Origin: JAUVZF01 sp964539385
Lineage (GTDB): Bacteria > Planctomycetota > Phycisphaerae > FEN-1346
DNA: 64,000 nt
NCBI GenBank assembly: GCA_964539385.1
Contig: CAZIJC010000004.1
Span: 1-64,000, forward strand
Direction of reading: 5' to 3'
Positions 15,535-23,218 of the stretch are shown here, piece by piece. The first letter of the stretch is position 1; each line of letters opens with the position of its first letter. The translations under genes were made by a program, and so were the position numbers. Below the pieces are notes generated by a model, which worked only from the letters and a program-made list of their open reading frames with translations, searched no databases and was not told the origin of the DNA.

Positions 15535-16247
15535 TTTGCGGCTTTGCCGTAGACCTCCACCTCGATGTAGTGGTTCTGATCGTTGGAGGTATTTCCTTTG
15601 CTGTAGAGGCGCAGGTAGCGGGACTGGGCGCCCTTGGCGTCGATGAGACGGCCGCGGAAGTCCTCGATGTACTCCAGGTCCTTGCCGATGCCCAGGCCGG
15701 ACGAGTTGTCGAAATCGTTGTTGTAGATCGTCTTGACGCCTTCGATGAAGTCGGCGTCCTTGGCAACCTGAATCACGACGTCGTGGTACACGCGGCCCTC
15801 ACCGTGATAGTGCCAGAGGGTGATGGCGTAGATCTTATACTCGGCTTTCAGGTCGAGTTGGACCCACTGGAGGCCGGGCCCCAACTCGACGTAACTGCCG
15901 TCGGTGCCTTCCTTGTCCTCGTCGGTGACGAGTTCGAGTTCGCCGATGATGGGCTCCATGTCGCTGGACTTGACGGCCTTTTCAACAGCGACGTTCGTGG
16001 CCCCCTCCGGGGCGTAGAACGGCTTTCGGGGCTTATCGACGTACTTCTCGAGCGTCGGGGCCGGCTTGATGTTCTTGGGCGTGCCCTCGAACATGGCCTT
16101 CGGCAGTTTGATCTTCAAGGGGACCAGTTTCTCGCCGTCCTTGCCCGTCTTCTCGGCCGCCTGCATCACCGAGGCCGCGACCAGGACCACGGCGACCAAC
16201 CCAACCGCCAGAACCATGCCAACCGTCATGTAACGTCTCTTCCTCAT
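15531..16247 (-). CDS. Exported galactose-binding-like (F5/8 type C-like) domain protein
   Basis: A 238-residue protein with a hydrophobic signal segment (about 8-28). Its C-terminal part (about 115-235) resembles discoidin / coagulation factor 5/8 C-type jelly rolls: GLQWVQLDLKAEYKIYAITLWHYH, then a lattice of beta strands ending RYLRLYSKG and HYIEVEVYG. Such domains bind carbohydrate. A second ATG at 16229 has a better ribosome site (GAGGAAGAG), so the true start may be six residues later. It is the first gene of the three-gene operon with the Agl23-like protein and ApbE. Confidence 0.75.
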   Translation of the reverse strand: MRKRRYMTVGMVLAVGLVAVVLVAASVMQAAEKTGKDGEKLVPLKIKLPKAMFEGTPKNIKPAPTLEKYVDKPRKPFYAPEGATNVAVEKAVKSSDMEPIIGELELVTDEDKEGTDGSYVELGPGLQWVQLDLKAEYKIYAITLWHYHGEGRVYHDVVIQVAKDADFIEGVKTIYNNDFDNSSGLGIGKDLEYIEDFRGRLIDAKGAQSRYLRLYSKGNTSNDQNHYIEVEVYGKAAK

Positions 16248-16710
16248 CGTCTTCTGTCTCCCCTACCAAGGACCCATTGTCGGTGTGCCCAACAGGATGG
16301 ACGCAAGCACCTACTCCCCATTCATCCGTTTCAACCCGTGCAGGGCCGTTTCGTGTCGCACAAAGGTACGGTCCGGCCCCCCGGCTGTCAAGTCAACGGC
16401 CGCGAAAAAACCCCGCCGGCCGAAGGCGTAACGAGGCCCGCTCGCCGGGCAACGGGCCGCACGGCCCGTCACTGTACCTCTCGTCCGAGGGCGGCCAATC
16501 ACGCGGGGTATTTGCCCGGAGTTTGTTCCGCGGACACAGGCCCCGCGCGGCGGCCTTACCAGGCCGCCGCGGCTGCTGCAGAAAGGTGGTCGTCCAGACC
16601 CACGCTTGCGCCGGCCGAAGACTGGGTTGGGACGACAGCGTACACCGGTCTGATGCACGCGGGGGCATAGTCCTGCCGCTGCAAATCGCGACGGGGCTAC
16701 GAAACGGGCA
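16248..16710. other. Intergenic stretch with one strong hairpin
   Basis: This 463-bp gap separates the Agl23 operon from the Rhs-tip island. Frames that cross it have no recognisable protein. It holds a near-perfect hairpin ACGGGCCG-CA-CGGCCCGT (about 16449-16466) and an 11-bp stem with a TACC loop (16546-16571). Neither has a T-run. I see no tRNA or convincing promoter here. Confidence 0.5.
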
Positions 16711-17442
16711 TCACTGGTCAAGGCCCGTCACGGACTGGTGGCTTGGTGCCGGAAGAAAAGGCGCAATGTGGGGCTTGCCAGCGCGCCCTTCGATCCGAGC
16801 AAGCGCGTCGGTGGCGCACGACAGCACGAAGCGGTCCTTCTCGTTGGCCAGCATCTTCTCAAGGGCCGGTTTGGCCTCGGCTGCTCCCAGGTGGGCCAGG
16901 GAACTGCACGCTTGCGCCCGCACATTCGTGTCCGCATCTTCCAAGGCGCCAATCAGCGCCTTGACAGCCGGCTTGTCCCCAACGCGGGCCAAAGCCCACG
17001 CGGCACTCGATCTGAGTATGGCGTCGTCGGAGTTGGTAAGCACGCCTACCAGTGGCTGCTCGCTGCCCTCGACCTTCAACAAGCCCATGGCCAAGATGAG
17101 ACTCTCAAGGCGCACAGCATCGCCTTCCGACGTCAGCATTGCGAGCAGGATGTGTCCGCTTTCGGCACCAAGGACGTGGCCCTCGGCCTCCCACTGTTCC
17201 ATCGTAGGCAGGCCGCGTGGCCGGGGCACGTGATCCGACAGAATCATCGGCGGACGCCTAGCAATCCAGTTCTCTACCCGGGTTTGTAGGCTTGTTTGTC
17301 CGTGGGATTCAGGGGCAGGACTCTCCTCCTGGACGCTATCGGACGCTGGCTCACAGTCAGCCGAGATGATCAGCAGCACGGCCATCACAGCGCAACGTAC
17401 ACCACTTGCGTTTTGCTTGCGCATAACGATACCCATGCTCAT
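16711..17442 (-). CDS. HEAT-repeat protein with signal/lipoprotein-like N-terminus; possible partner of the adjacent Rhs tip
   Basis: A protein of about 243 residues. The N-terminus (VRCAVMAVLLIISADCEPAS) looks like a signal sequence ending in a cysteine, although the -1 residue is Asp, which is not a standard lipobox. The rest has HEAT-type repeats (RSSAAWALARVGDKPAVKALIGAL, RAQACSSLAHLGAAEAKPAL). Possible ATG starts are 17442, 17436 and 17424; I could not choose on ribosome sites. It begins four bases after the stop of the Rhs-core protein, so co-expression is likely. Small helical-repeat proteins serve as immunity proteins in some polymorphic toxin systems, which is my inference for this gene. 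Confidence 0.65.
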   Translation of the reverse strand: MSMGIVMRKQNASGVRCAVMAVLLIISADCEPASDSVQEESPAPESHGQTSLQTRVENWIARRPPMILSDHVPRPRGLPTMEQWEAEGHVLGAESGHILLAMLTSEGDAVRLESLILAMGLLKVEGSEQPLVGVLTNSDDAILRSSAAWALARVGDKPAVKALIGALEDADTNVRAQACSSLAHLGAAEAKPALEKMLANEKDRFVLSCATDALARIEGRAGKPHIAPFLPAPSHQSVTGLDQ

Positions 17443-17446
17443 CGGC

Positions 17447-18316
17447 CTACCACGGCTGGGCCTGCACCGGGCCCACGCCGAAGTAACTGCCGCTACCGCT
17501 GTAATCGCCGCGAAGGTCAAGCCCACCGACCACGGTGCCGCCCCTGAACTCGAGTTCCTGCCGCGTTGAGACCGTCATGGACTTGTTGCTGCACTTGCCC
17601 TCGCACTTGGGCTCCTGGGTGCTTGATATCGTCACCTTGATGTCAAGCCACCTCGCGAGTGTGCCTGGCACGTTTTGTGCCCCAGGTTTATCTTTCATGG
17701 CAACAGTCTCTTCGCCGGGGCAGGGCCTCTCGCGGAAAAACCACGGCCTCAACGTCTCAGAGATGATCGGGAGCAGACCTTGGCGCACGGCATCCATCTG
17801 ATCCACCCAAGCCCTGGGCTGCATGTAATGGCTCATCCCGGTCGAGGGGATGTTGGAGCGCTCCTCCCATCTGAGCGTGCAGTCCCCCTTGACGTAGCCC
17901 CCGCCGTCCGGCAACTTGTATGAAAGGTCCGCGTTGACAGTGAAGCTGTGTCCTGCTGCCGAAAGATTGCCGTACATGAGGGTAGCCACGTCGGTTACCG
18001 AGAGATCGTCCACACAGCAACAGCAGCACTCGTATCCTGCCGGATTGCCGCGTAAGTCCAGTCCCTGCAACCCCAGCGGGTCAACCATGCCGATCGGGTT
18101 CCCCCGAGTGTACCCGTACGCATTCATGCCGTCCGCGTACTGGTGCATCGCATCTTGGCCCCGGAGCGCCCTTGTGGCGACCGGGCGGCGTGAGCCAATT
18201 CGCACTGGGGCTGCCAAGCTCTCAGGCCCTGGATCCCTCTGCATGAAGCGTCCTAGCGTGGGGTGATACATGGCCGCAGCGTCGGCGGTCAAGATGGCAA
18301 CAGCAGCGAAACCCAT
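17447..18316 (-). CDS. Miniature Rhs-core protein with cysteine-rich C-terminal domain, probably secreted
   Basis: A 289-residue protein. A short hydrophobic leader (MGFAAVAILTADAAA) leads directly into an Rhs core signature: MYHPTLGRFMQRDPGP, YADGMNAYGYTRGNP and VDPLGL, without any YD-repeat shell. After the core comes a domain of about 200 residues starting with a run of five cysteines (YECCCCCVDDL) and containing GDCTLRWEE, PCPGEETV and a CEGKC pair. I know no name for it. The start is uncertain: upstream residues still resemble the sister gene's leader but offer no ATG, so the signal peptide may be clipped. The HEAT gene follows after four bases. Confidence 0.7.
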   Translation of the reverse strand: MGFAAVAILTADAAAMYHPTLGRFMQRDPGPESLAAPVRIGSRRPVATRALRGQDAMHQYADGMNAYGYTRGNPIGMVDPLGLQGLDLRGNPAGYECCCCCVDDLSVTDVATLMYGNLSAAGHSFTVNADLSYKLPDGGGYVKGDCTLRWEERSNIPSTGMSHYMQPRAWVDQMDAVRQGLLPIISETLRPWFFRERPCPGEETVAMKDKPGAQNVPGTLARWLDIKVTISSTQEPKCEGKCSNKSMTVSTRQELEFRGGTVVGGLDLRGDYSGSGSYFGVGPVQAQPW

Positions 18317-18338
18317 CAGGACGTCTAAGAGGTGCTTG

Positions 18339-18971
18339 CTAGTGATGGATATTCCCGTTTTCTTTCAGAGCAATTACCCGCTCCTGCTTTGCGCCACTCG
18401 CGGGCCCTGGTGAACACAAGTTGCGGATGCGGAGAATCTCACTGTCAAACTCGTGCGCCAGGCGCTGCCATGCGGCCTCGTCTCTGAGAAACCGGCCGGC
18501 AAGACGAAAGGAGACGGGACCAGCCGCCATGCCGCTTCCCAATGGCAATGTCCCGGAAGCCTCAATCTCGACGACGTCGGCGGAGGTCCGAAGCAGAGAC
18601 ACCTCCGAGACGCCTTGCCAAAGAGCGCCGCCCTCCCAGGGGGCCATCAGGATCACTGTCGCGCTCTTCGTGTGATGTCGGCCTTGGGGGACGGCCAACC
18701 GGACGTAGACATCCGGCTTCCGCGCGTCCTTGATTCCCCCCAAGGTGATGATCTCCAGGATCTCCGGCGGAGCATCGAACTTCGCCAACAGTGAGAAGTT
18801 GCAGGCCTTGGTTCCGAAGTATGAAGCGCTGGTCTCCGCCGACATCGCGCGATCGAAATCGGTCCCTTCAAGCCTCAGCGACAGAGCGCCACAACCCGCG
18901 CCCCAAGCCGCGAGGCCCATGAACAGGACGGCGAACGCTGCGGAATGCCTAGAACCAATCGCCTTGCTCAT
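18339..18971 (-). CDS. Putative lipoprotein, coupled to the metallopeptidase Rhs tip
   Basis: A protein of about 210 residues (218 codons open if the ATG at 18989 is used). The N-terminus is a signal sequence ending GLAAWGAGCGALS, a weak lipobox with Cys at residue 27. The body is predicted to be mainly beta strand and contains no motif I know. The gene overlaps the end of the upstream Rhs-metallopeptidase gene by 23 bases, which implies coupled translation. An envelope-anchored protein made together with a secreted peptidase is what an immunity or inhibitor protein would look like; this is inference. Confidence 0.65.
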   Translation of the reverse strand: MSKAIGSRHSAAFAVLFMGLAAWGAGCGALSLRLEGTDFDRAMSAETSASYFGTKACNFSLLAKFDAPPEILEIITLGGIKDARKPDVYVRLAVPQGRHHTKSATVILMAPWEGGALWQGVSEVSLLRTSADVVEIEASGTLPLGSGMAAGPVSFRLAGRFLRDEAAWQRLAHEFDSEILRIRNLCSPGPASGAKQERVIALKENGNIHH

Positions 18972-19734
18972 GCTCTGCCCACCATTCATAGGCCTCCGCG
19001 TTTTCGGGGTTCTCCAGCCACCATGGGTTTGTCGGTTTCTGGTCCCGCATGCGGCTCGGAGGGTCGAGCGTCCCGTGAATATGGGATCCTTCGTGAATCA
19101 ACGTACCGATCTGGTTCAGAGTGGACTGAAGGGTGAATGGGCAGCACAAGTGAATTGTTTTCCCGAAAGGCCAGACGTAAGCAATTGTGCCCGGCCCACA
19201 CAAGAGACCGCCGCACTTAATGCGCGCGTCGCTCAGGGTCTTAACGATGCCATCGAGACGTCTCTGGATTCTCCCCAGGTGTCTTTGCAGTGCGCCGGGT
19301 TCAACAGACGAAGTCCTGTCGATCTCGGCAAGTCGCTCAAACTGGTCTCGCATTACCTTTGCCCGACCCGACGCCTGATTCACGCGCTGTTCAAGATCCG
19401 CCTTGTCCACCTTCTCGCCGTAGCAGCACCAGTTGTCGCAGTTGATGAAGGTGTGCGTACCGGTCGGGTCCCTCCAACGGACCGGATTCCCCCGGACATA
19501 CTGGTATAGGTGCATCCCGTCTGCGTACTGGCGGACCGTGCCTCCCCGGGCCGGATGTCCGCCTGCGGCCGGAGTCGCCGCGCCGATTCGCATCGGGGTG
19601 AACCCACCTTCTGGTCCCGGATCCCTCTGCATGAACCGCCCCAGCGCGGGGTGATACATGCCCGTAGCGTCGGCGGTCAAGATGGCGACGGCGGTGAAAC
19701 CCATTAGGACGGGGAAGAGGTGTTTGGTACTCAT
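18949..19734 (-). CDS. Secreted miniature Rhs-core protein with M35-like (aspzincin) metallopeptidase domain
   Basis: A 261-residue protein. The leader MSTKHLFPVLMGFTAVAILT is followed by the Rhs core (MYHPALGRFMQRDPGP at 26-41, YADGMHLYQYVRGNP at 70-84, WRDPTG). The C-terminal domain has H214-E-G-S-H218, then G221-T-L-D224, then NAEAYEWWAEH at 245-255. HExxH followed by GTxD and an N-A-x-x-Y-E-x-x-A-E segment is the signature of aspzincin (M35, deuterolysin / peptidyl-Lys) zinc peptidases. Five cysteine pairs suggest an extracellular fold. The ATG at 19734 follows AAAGGGGC-like bases. The next gene overlaps its end. The peptidase call rests on these motifs. Confidence 0.75.
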   Translation of the reverse strand: MSTKHLFPVLMGFTAVAILTADATGMYHPALGRFMQRDPGPEGGFTPMRIGAATPAAGGHPARGGTVRQYADGMHLYQYVRGNPVRWRDPTGTHTFINCDNWCCYGEKVDKADLEQRVNQASGRAKVMRDQFERLAEIDRTSSVEPGALQRHLGRIQRRLDGIVKTLSDARIKCGGLLCGPGTIAYVWPFGKTIHLCCPFTLQSTLNQIGTLIHEGSHIHGTLDPPSRMRDQKPTNPWWLENPENAEAYEWWAEHEQGDWF

Positions 19735-19794
19735 GGCTATGCCCCTTTTCTGCCAGACCGATTCTCGCCTCCGGCGCCACGATGTCAAGCATTT

Positions 19795-21021
19795 TTATGG
19801 TTGTCCGGGCACCTTCGGTTGCCCAGGAATCCGCGGGCGCCGGCTGTAGGGCGATGGCACCTGAGGCGCATACGGCCTTGCTGGCTGAGGCACATAAGAC
19901 GGTGGAATCCCGAGCCGCCGTGCATCCCGTTCCATCAGACGCCGATTGTAGGCGTTGATGGCCTCGACGCGACGGAGTTCGGCCTCTATCCGATCAGCCC
20001 GGTAAACCTTGGGCGGTTCGGGAATGCCCTCCGGCCCGATGGCGAAGTGCCGCCTATGTAGTCGGATTGCCGCCGTCCGCATCCAGCCGGAGTAGGCGGG
20101 GTCACTTGGCGCGAGCCGTTGGGCTGCGGCGTAAGTTTCGAAGGCCTCCCCCGCGCGCCCCGTGTCCAACAGGCAGTGGCCGCGCGAGCCCAGGAAGCAG
20201 GCGAGTTCCTCGGCGGGCGACAGGGACTTCAGGTAGCAGTCCGCCGTTTTCTCCGCCTCGGTCCATTCCAACGGCCAGGTCTTATAGTGCTCGTCGGGGT
20301 AACTGTCCGTGCCGCCGGTGCTTGTGGTCTCGATGTTGAAGCGTTCTTTGCCCGCGTCCCAGCGGGCGAAGACGTGGCCCTTGGTGAGCACGAGCCACAG
20401 CGGATAGCCCAGGCGCCTCCCGACCGCCACGTACAGCACCGGCATTGAGACACAGGTACCGCCGTTGGCGTCGTCGATCATGCCGTGGATGAACAGGTCC
20501 TTCGAGTTCTTGAAGTCGATGTTGCGGACCCGCTCCATGTTGTAGTGCACGCCGCAGTCCTCTTGAAGGACCTGGGCCAGGAACTCGGACCGCAGCCAGG
20601 TCTCAGAGTGTTTGTAGTGCTCGGCCCAGCGCGGGTGATGGGCGCGGTAGAGATGGCGCTCGGTTACCGCCCTTACCCGCTCGGCCCAGTCGTCCAGCCG
20701 GGCCAGGCACTTGGGGATTCCCAGTTCCTCGGCGCCCGGCAGGCCCGTGGCGCACAGGAGGTTCATCTCGGCAACGTTCACTTCGGCCAACTGCTCGGGC
20801 GTCATCTTCAGCAGTCCGTCGAGGGTCTTGGCCCTCTGCGCGTAGCGCGCGACGGGTGGGGGCGTGGTCTTGTGATTGCTGTTTGAGACGACAAGCAGGA
20901 CCCCCACGGCGGCGAGAAGCCCGAGGACCAGCAACAGCGCGACCCGCCGAAGAGGGCCTGATGGCCTTTCCCGAGGCTGTGGTGATGTGGTACGGTCCCG
21001 TTTCTTGCTCTTGCGGCCCAT
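19795..21021 (-). CDS. Membrane-anchored transglutaminase-like protein
   Basis: A 408-residue protein with a basic N-terminus and one transmembrane helix (about 26-46). The domain around residues 130-235 resembles the transglutaminase-like / SirB1 family. Candidate catalytic residues are C190 (NGGTCVSMP), H216 (TKGHVFARW) and N229 or E231 (FNIETTSTGG). A proline-rich tail ends the protein (PARPYAPQVPSPYSRRP). The ATG at 21021 is preceded by GGAGGGGGG. Function is unknown; members often act as thiol peptidases or bind peptides. It sits upstream of the Rhs-tip genes on the same strand, with a 60-bp gap. Confidence 0.7.
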   Translation of the reverse strand: MGRKSKKRDRTTSPQPRERPSGPLRRVALLLVLGLLAAVGVLLVVSNSNHKTTPPPVARYAQRAKTLDGLLKMTPEQLAEVNVAEMNLLCATGLPGAEELGIPKCLARLDDWAERVRAVTERHLYRAHHPRWAEHYKHSETWLRSEFLAQVLQEDCGVHYNMERVRNIDFKNSKDLFIHGMIDDANGGTCVSMPVLYVAVGRRLGYPLWLVLTKGHVFARWDAGKERFNIETTSTGGTDSYPDEHYKTWPLEWTEAEKTADCYLKSLSPAEELACFLGSRGHCLLDTGRAGEAFETYAAAQRLAPSDPAYSGWMRTAAIRLHRRHFAIGPEGIPEPPKVYRADRIEAELRRVEAINAYNRRLMERDARRLGIPPSYVPQPARPYAPQVPSPYSRRPRIPGQPKVPGQP

Positions 21022-21582
21022 GCCCCCCTCCGCAACAATACGGGCGAGATGGTCGGCAGTATCGGGCGCTGTGCAGGCGGCTGTCAAGAATAATTATTTG
21101 CCGGGAGCGGGAACGGGTCTGGCAACGATTTCTGGCAGGTCTGCTGAGGCCCATTTTATGGGCCTTTGCCCGCCGCAGGCGGGTGTAGCCCCGGCCCTGT
21201 GGGCCGGGGCCATCAAGCGGTCGGCGCCTCCTCTTCTTGTTTTCTCTCCCGCCGTGGCCCGCCTGCGGCGGGCCACGGCGGGAGAGAAAAGGTGAATCGC
21301 TCGCGCCGCAAAGCCGGGGCCAAAGGCCCCGGCCTACACGCCGCTTCGCGGCGGCAAGGCGGCTGGAAGCCGCCTCAAACCAGTGCCGGCAAATCGCTCG
21401 CCATAAAAACTTGCCACACCCGCGGGAACTAGGATGGCGACCGGGCCGGACTGAATCGACGGCCGGTTTTGCCGTCCTATTCTGCGGCAAGGCGAGTTTA
21501 TACCATGTCGGCCCCCGTCGGGCAGGCAAGATCGGCACACGGAATCGGAACCTTGAACGCGGAGCAGTAGAAGGAGAACGCG
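21022..21582. other. Intergenic stretch rich in GC hairpins
   Basis: This 561-bp gap separates divergently oriented genes. It carries stems at 21188-21210 (GCCCCGGCCC / GGGCCGGGGC, loop TGT), 21240-21290 (listed separately) and 21313-21333 (GCCGGGGCC / GGCCCCGGC, loop AAA), plus smaller ones at about 21339-21375. No open frame here resembles a protein. The bases before 21583 contain TTTATACC but no clear -35 element. Confidence 0.6.
21240..21290. terminator. 24-bp perfect inverted repeat with T/A ends
   Basis: The arms TTTTCTCTCCCGCCGTGGCC...(24 bases, 21240-21263) and their exact complement (21267-21290) flank a three-base loop. The outer ends are TTTT and AAAA, so a hairpin followed by a short U-run forms in RNA from either strand. 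It fits a bidirectional terminator or a small mobile palindromic element. Confidence 0.55.
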
Positions 21583-23127
21583 ATGCGACGCACATGGGTG
21601 GTACTGGCGGTAATCGTCCTGTCCGCAGCGGTGCTTGTCGCCGGCCTGGACGCGGCCCAAAAGAAGCCCCAGAGCATGGAGGTCAAAGCCGCCGAGGTTG
21701 AGAAGGTCCGTGCGGCGCTGCCCGAGAAGGCAACGGCCGCGCCGAAGAAGGCCCGCAAACTGCTCATCTTCAATCTGTGCCGAGGTTTCCGCCACGGGTC
21801 CATTCCCATCGGGGCCAAGGCGATCGAACTGATGGGTGAAAAGACGGGGGCCTACACGTCGGTCTCGACGCTCGACCCGGAGGTGTTCCGGCCGCAGACC
21901 CTTCGCCAGTTCGACGCCGTCGTCTTCAACAACACGACCGGCACGCTCTTCGAGGACGAGGAACTGAAGAAGAGCCTCCTGGCGTTCGTTACGAGCGGCA
22001 GAGGCATCGTGGGCGTCCACTCCTCCACCGACTGCTTCTACAAGTGGGCGGAGTTCGGCAAGATGATGGGCGGCTACTTCTCGGGCCATCCGTGGCACGA
22101 GGACGTGGGCATCAAACTCGACGACCCCTCGCACACGCTGCTCAAGGTGTTCGGCGGCAAAGGCTTCCGCATTACCGACGAGATCTACCAGTTCAAGGAC
22201 CCGTACAGCCGCGACAACCTGCGGGTGCTGCTCAGTCTCGACATGAACGCCACGCGCGACAAGGGCAAACGCGAGGACAAGGACTTCGCCGTCTCCTGGA
22301 TCCGCGAGGTCGGCAAGGGCCGTGTCTTCTACTGCTCGCTCGGCCACCGCAATGAGATCTTCTGGAACCCCCCGATCCTGAAGTACTATCTGGACGGCAT
22401 CCAGTACGCCCTGGGCGACATCCAGGCCGACGCCACGCCAAGCGCCCGCCTGAGCCCCGCCCCCAAGGCGGCCCCGGCGCCCCAGAAGAAGGCCGCCGCC
22501 ACGCCGATGCACGTCAAGGTCTATGCCGCGCCGAAGGCCGACGGCTGGATCCCCCTGTTCGACGGCAAGGACACGAGCGCCTGGCAGAAACCGGCCGCCG
22601 ACAAATGGACCGTCGAGGACGGCGTCCTCACGTGGCAGAAGGGCTGCCGCAACATCTGGACGAAGGAGAAGTTCGGCGACTTCGTCCTGGACCTCGAATT
22701 CAAGACCACCAAGGGCACCAACAGCGGCATCTTCCTGCGGTCTCCGGAAGGCGAGAAGAACTGGCTCCACGGGTCCATCGAAATCCAGATTTCCTCCTCG
22801 TACGGACCGGACCGAAAGCCCGGCAAGCACGACTGCGGCTCCGTCTACGACATCCAGGCCCCCAGCGTGGCCGCCGAGAAACCCGTCGGCGAGTGGAACC
22901 ACATGGCCATCGCCTTCAAAGGGAACCTCCTGAAGATCGTCCTGAACGACAAGCCCATCATCGCCATCAACCTCGACAACTGGACCGAAGCCCACAAGAA
23001 CTTCGACGGGTCGAAGAACAAGTTCAAGACCGCCTACAAGGACATGGCCAAGGTGGGCCACCTCGGTCTGCAGGACCATGGCCGCCCCGTCTGGTACCGC
23101 AACGTCAAGGTCAAGCGGCTGAAGTGA
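21583..23127 (+). CDS. ThuA-like domain / DUF1080 fusion protein, secreted
   Basis: A 514-residue protein with a signal peptide (about 1-25). A ThuA-like (class I glutamine-amidotransferase-like) domain spans about residues 57-285, with FRHGS, VVFNNTTG, GIVGVHSSTDCF, SGHPWHEDV and GRVFYCSLGH. A linker rich in Ala/Pro/Lys leads to a DUF1080 domain (about 320-514), with LFDGKDTSAWQ, TNSGIFLRSPEG and LQDHGRPVWYRNVKVK. ThuA domains are linked to trehalose and disaccharide use, and DUF1080 to 3-keto-sugar hydrolysis, so this is probably a bifunctional extracytoplasmic carbohydrate enzyme. The ATG at 21583 follows GAAGGAGA. Confidence 0.9.
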   Translation: MRRTWVVLAVIVLSAAVLVAGLDAAQKKPQSMEVKAAEVEKVRAALPEKATAAPKKARKLLIFNLCRGFRHGSIPIGAKAIELMGEKTGAYTSVSTLDPEVFRPQTLRQFDAVVFNNTTGTLFEDEELKKSLLAFVTSGRGIVGVHSSTDCFYKWAEFGKMMGGYFSGHPWHEDVGIKLDDPSHTLLKVFGGKGFRITDEIYQFKDPYSRDNLRVLLSLDMNATRDKGKREDKDFAVSWIREVGKGRVFYCSLGHRNEIFWNPPILKYYLDGIQYALGDIQADATPSARLSPAPKAAPAPQKKAAATPMHVKVYAAPKADGWIPLFDGKDTSAWQKPAADKWTVEDGVLTWQKGCRNIWTKEKFGDFVLDLEFKTTKGTNSGIFLRSPEGEKNWLHGSIEIQISSSYGPDRKPGKHDCGSVYDIQAPSVAAEKPVGEWNHMAIAFKGNLLKIVLNDKPIIAINLDNWTEAHKNFDGSKNKFKTAYKDMAKVGHLGLQDHGRPVWYRNVKVKRLK

Positions 23128-23146
23128 GCGTTGGCGCCGGCAACCA

Positions 23147-23178
23147 AGCGGGCGTGCCTCGGCTCAGGCACGCCCGCT
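23147..23178. terminator. Hairpin between convergent genes
   Basis: A 13-bp stem (AGCGGGCGTGCCT / AGGCACGCCCGCT) with a six-base loop lies between the convergent stops at 23127 and 23219. It would fold in transcripts of either strand, but no T-run follows, so it is a factor-assisted or stability hairpin rather than a classic terminator. Confidence 0.55.
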
Positions 23179-23218
23179 GCTGTTGCCGACAAGCCACGCG
23201 TGACGTTTCCGTTTACCG

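Noticed and set aside
16546..16571. Intrinsic terminator in the 16.2-16.7 kb gap
   Set aside because: The stem is strong but no T-run follows on either strand.
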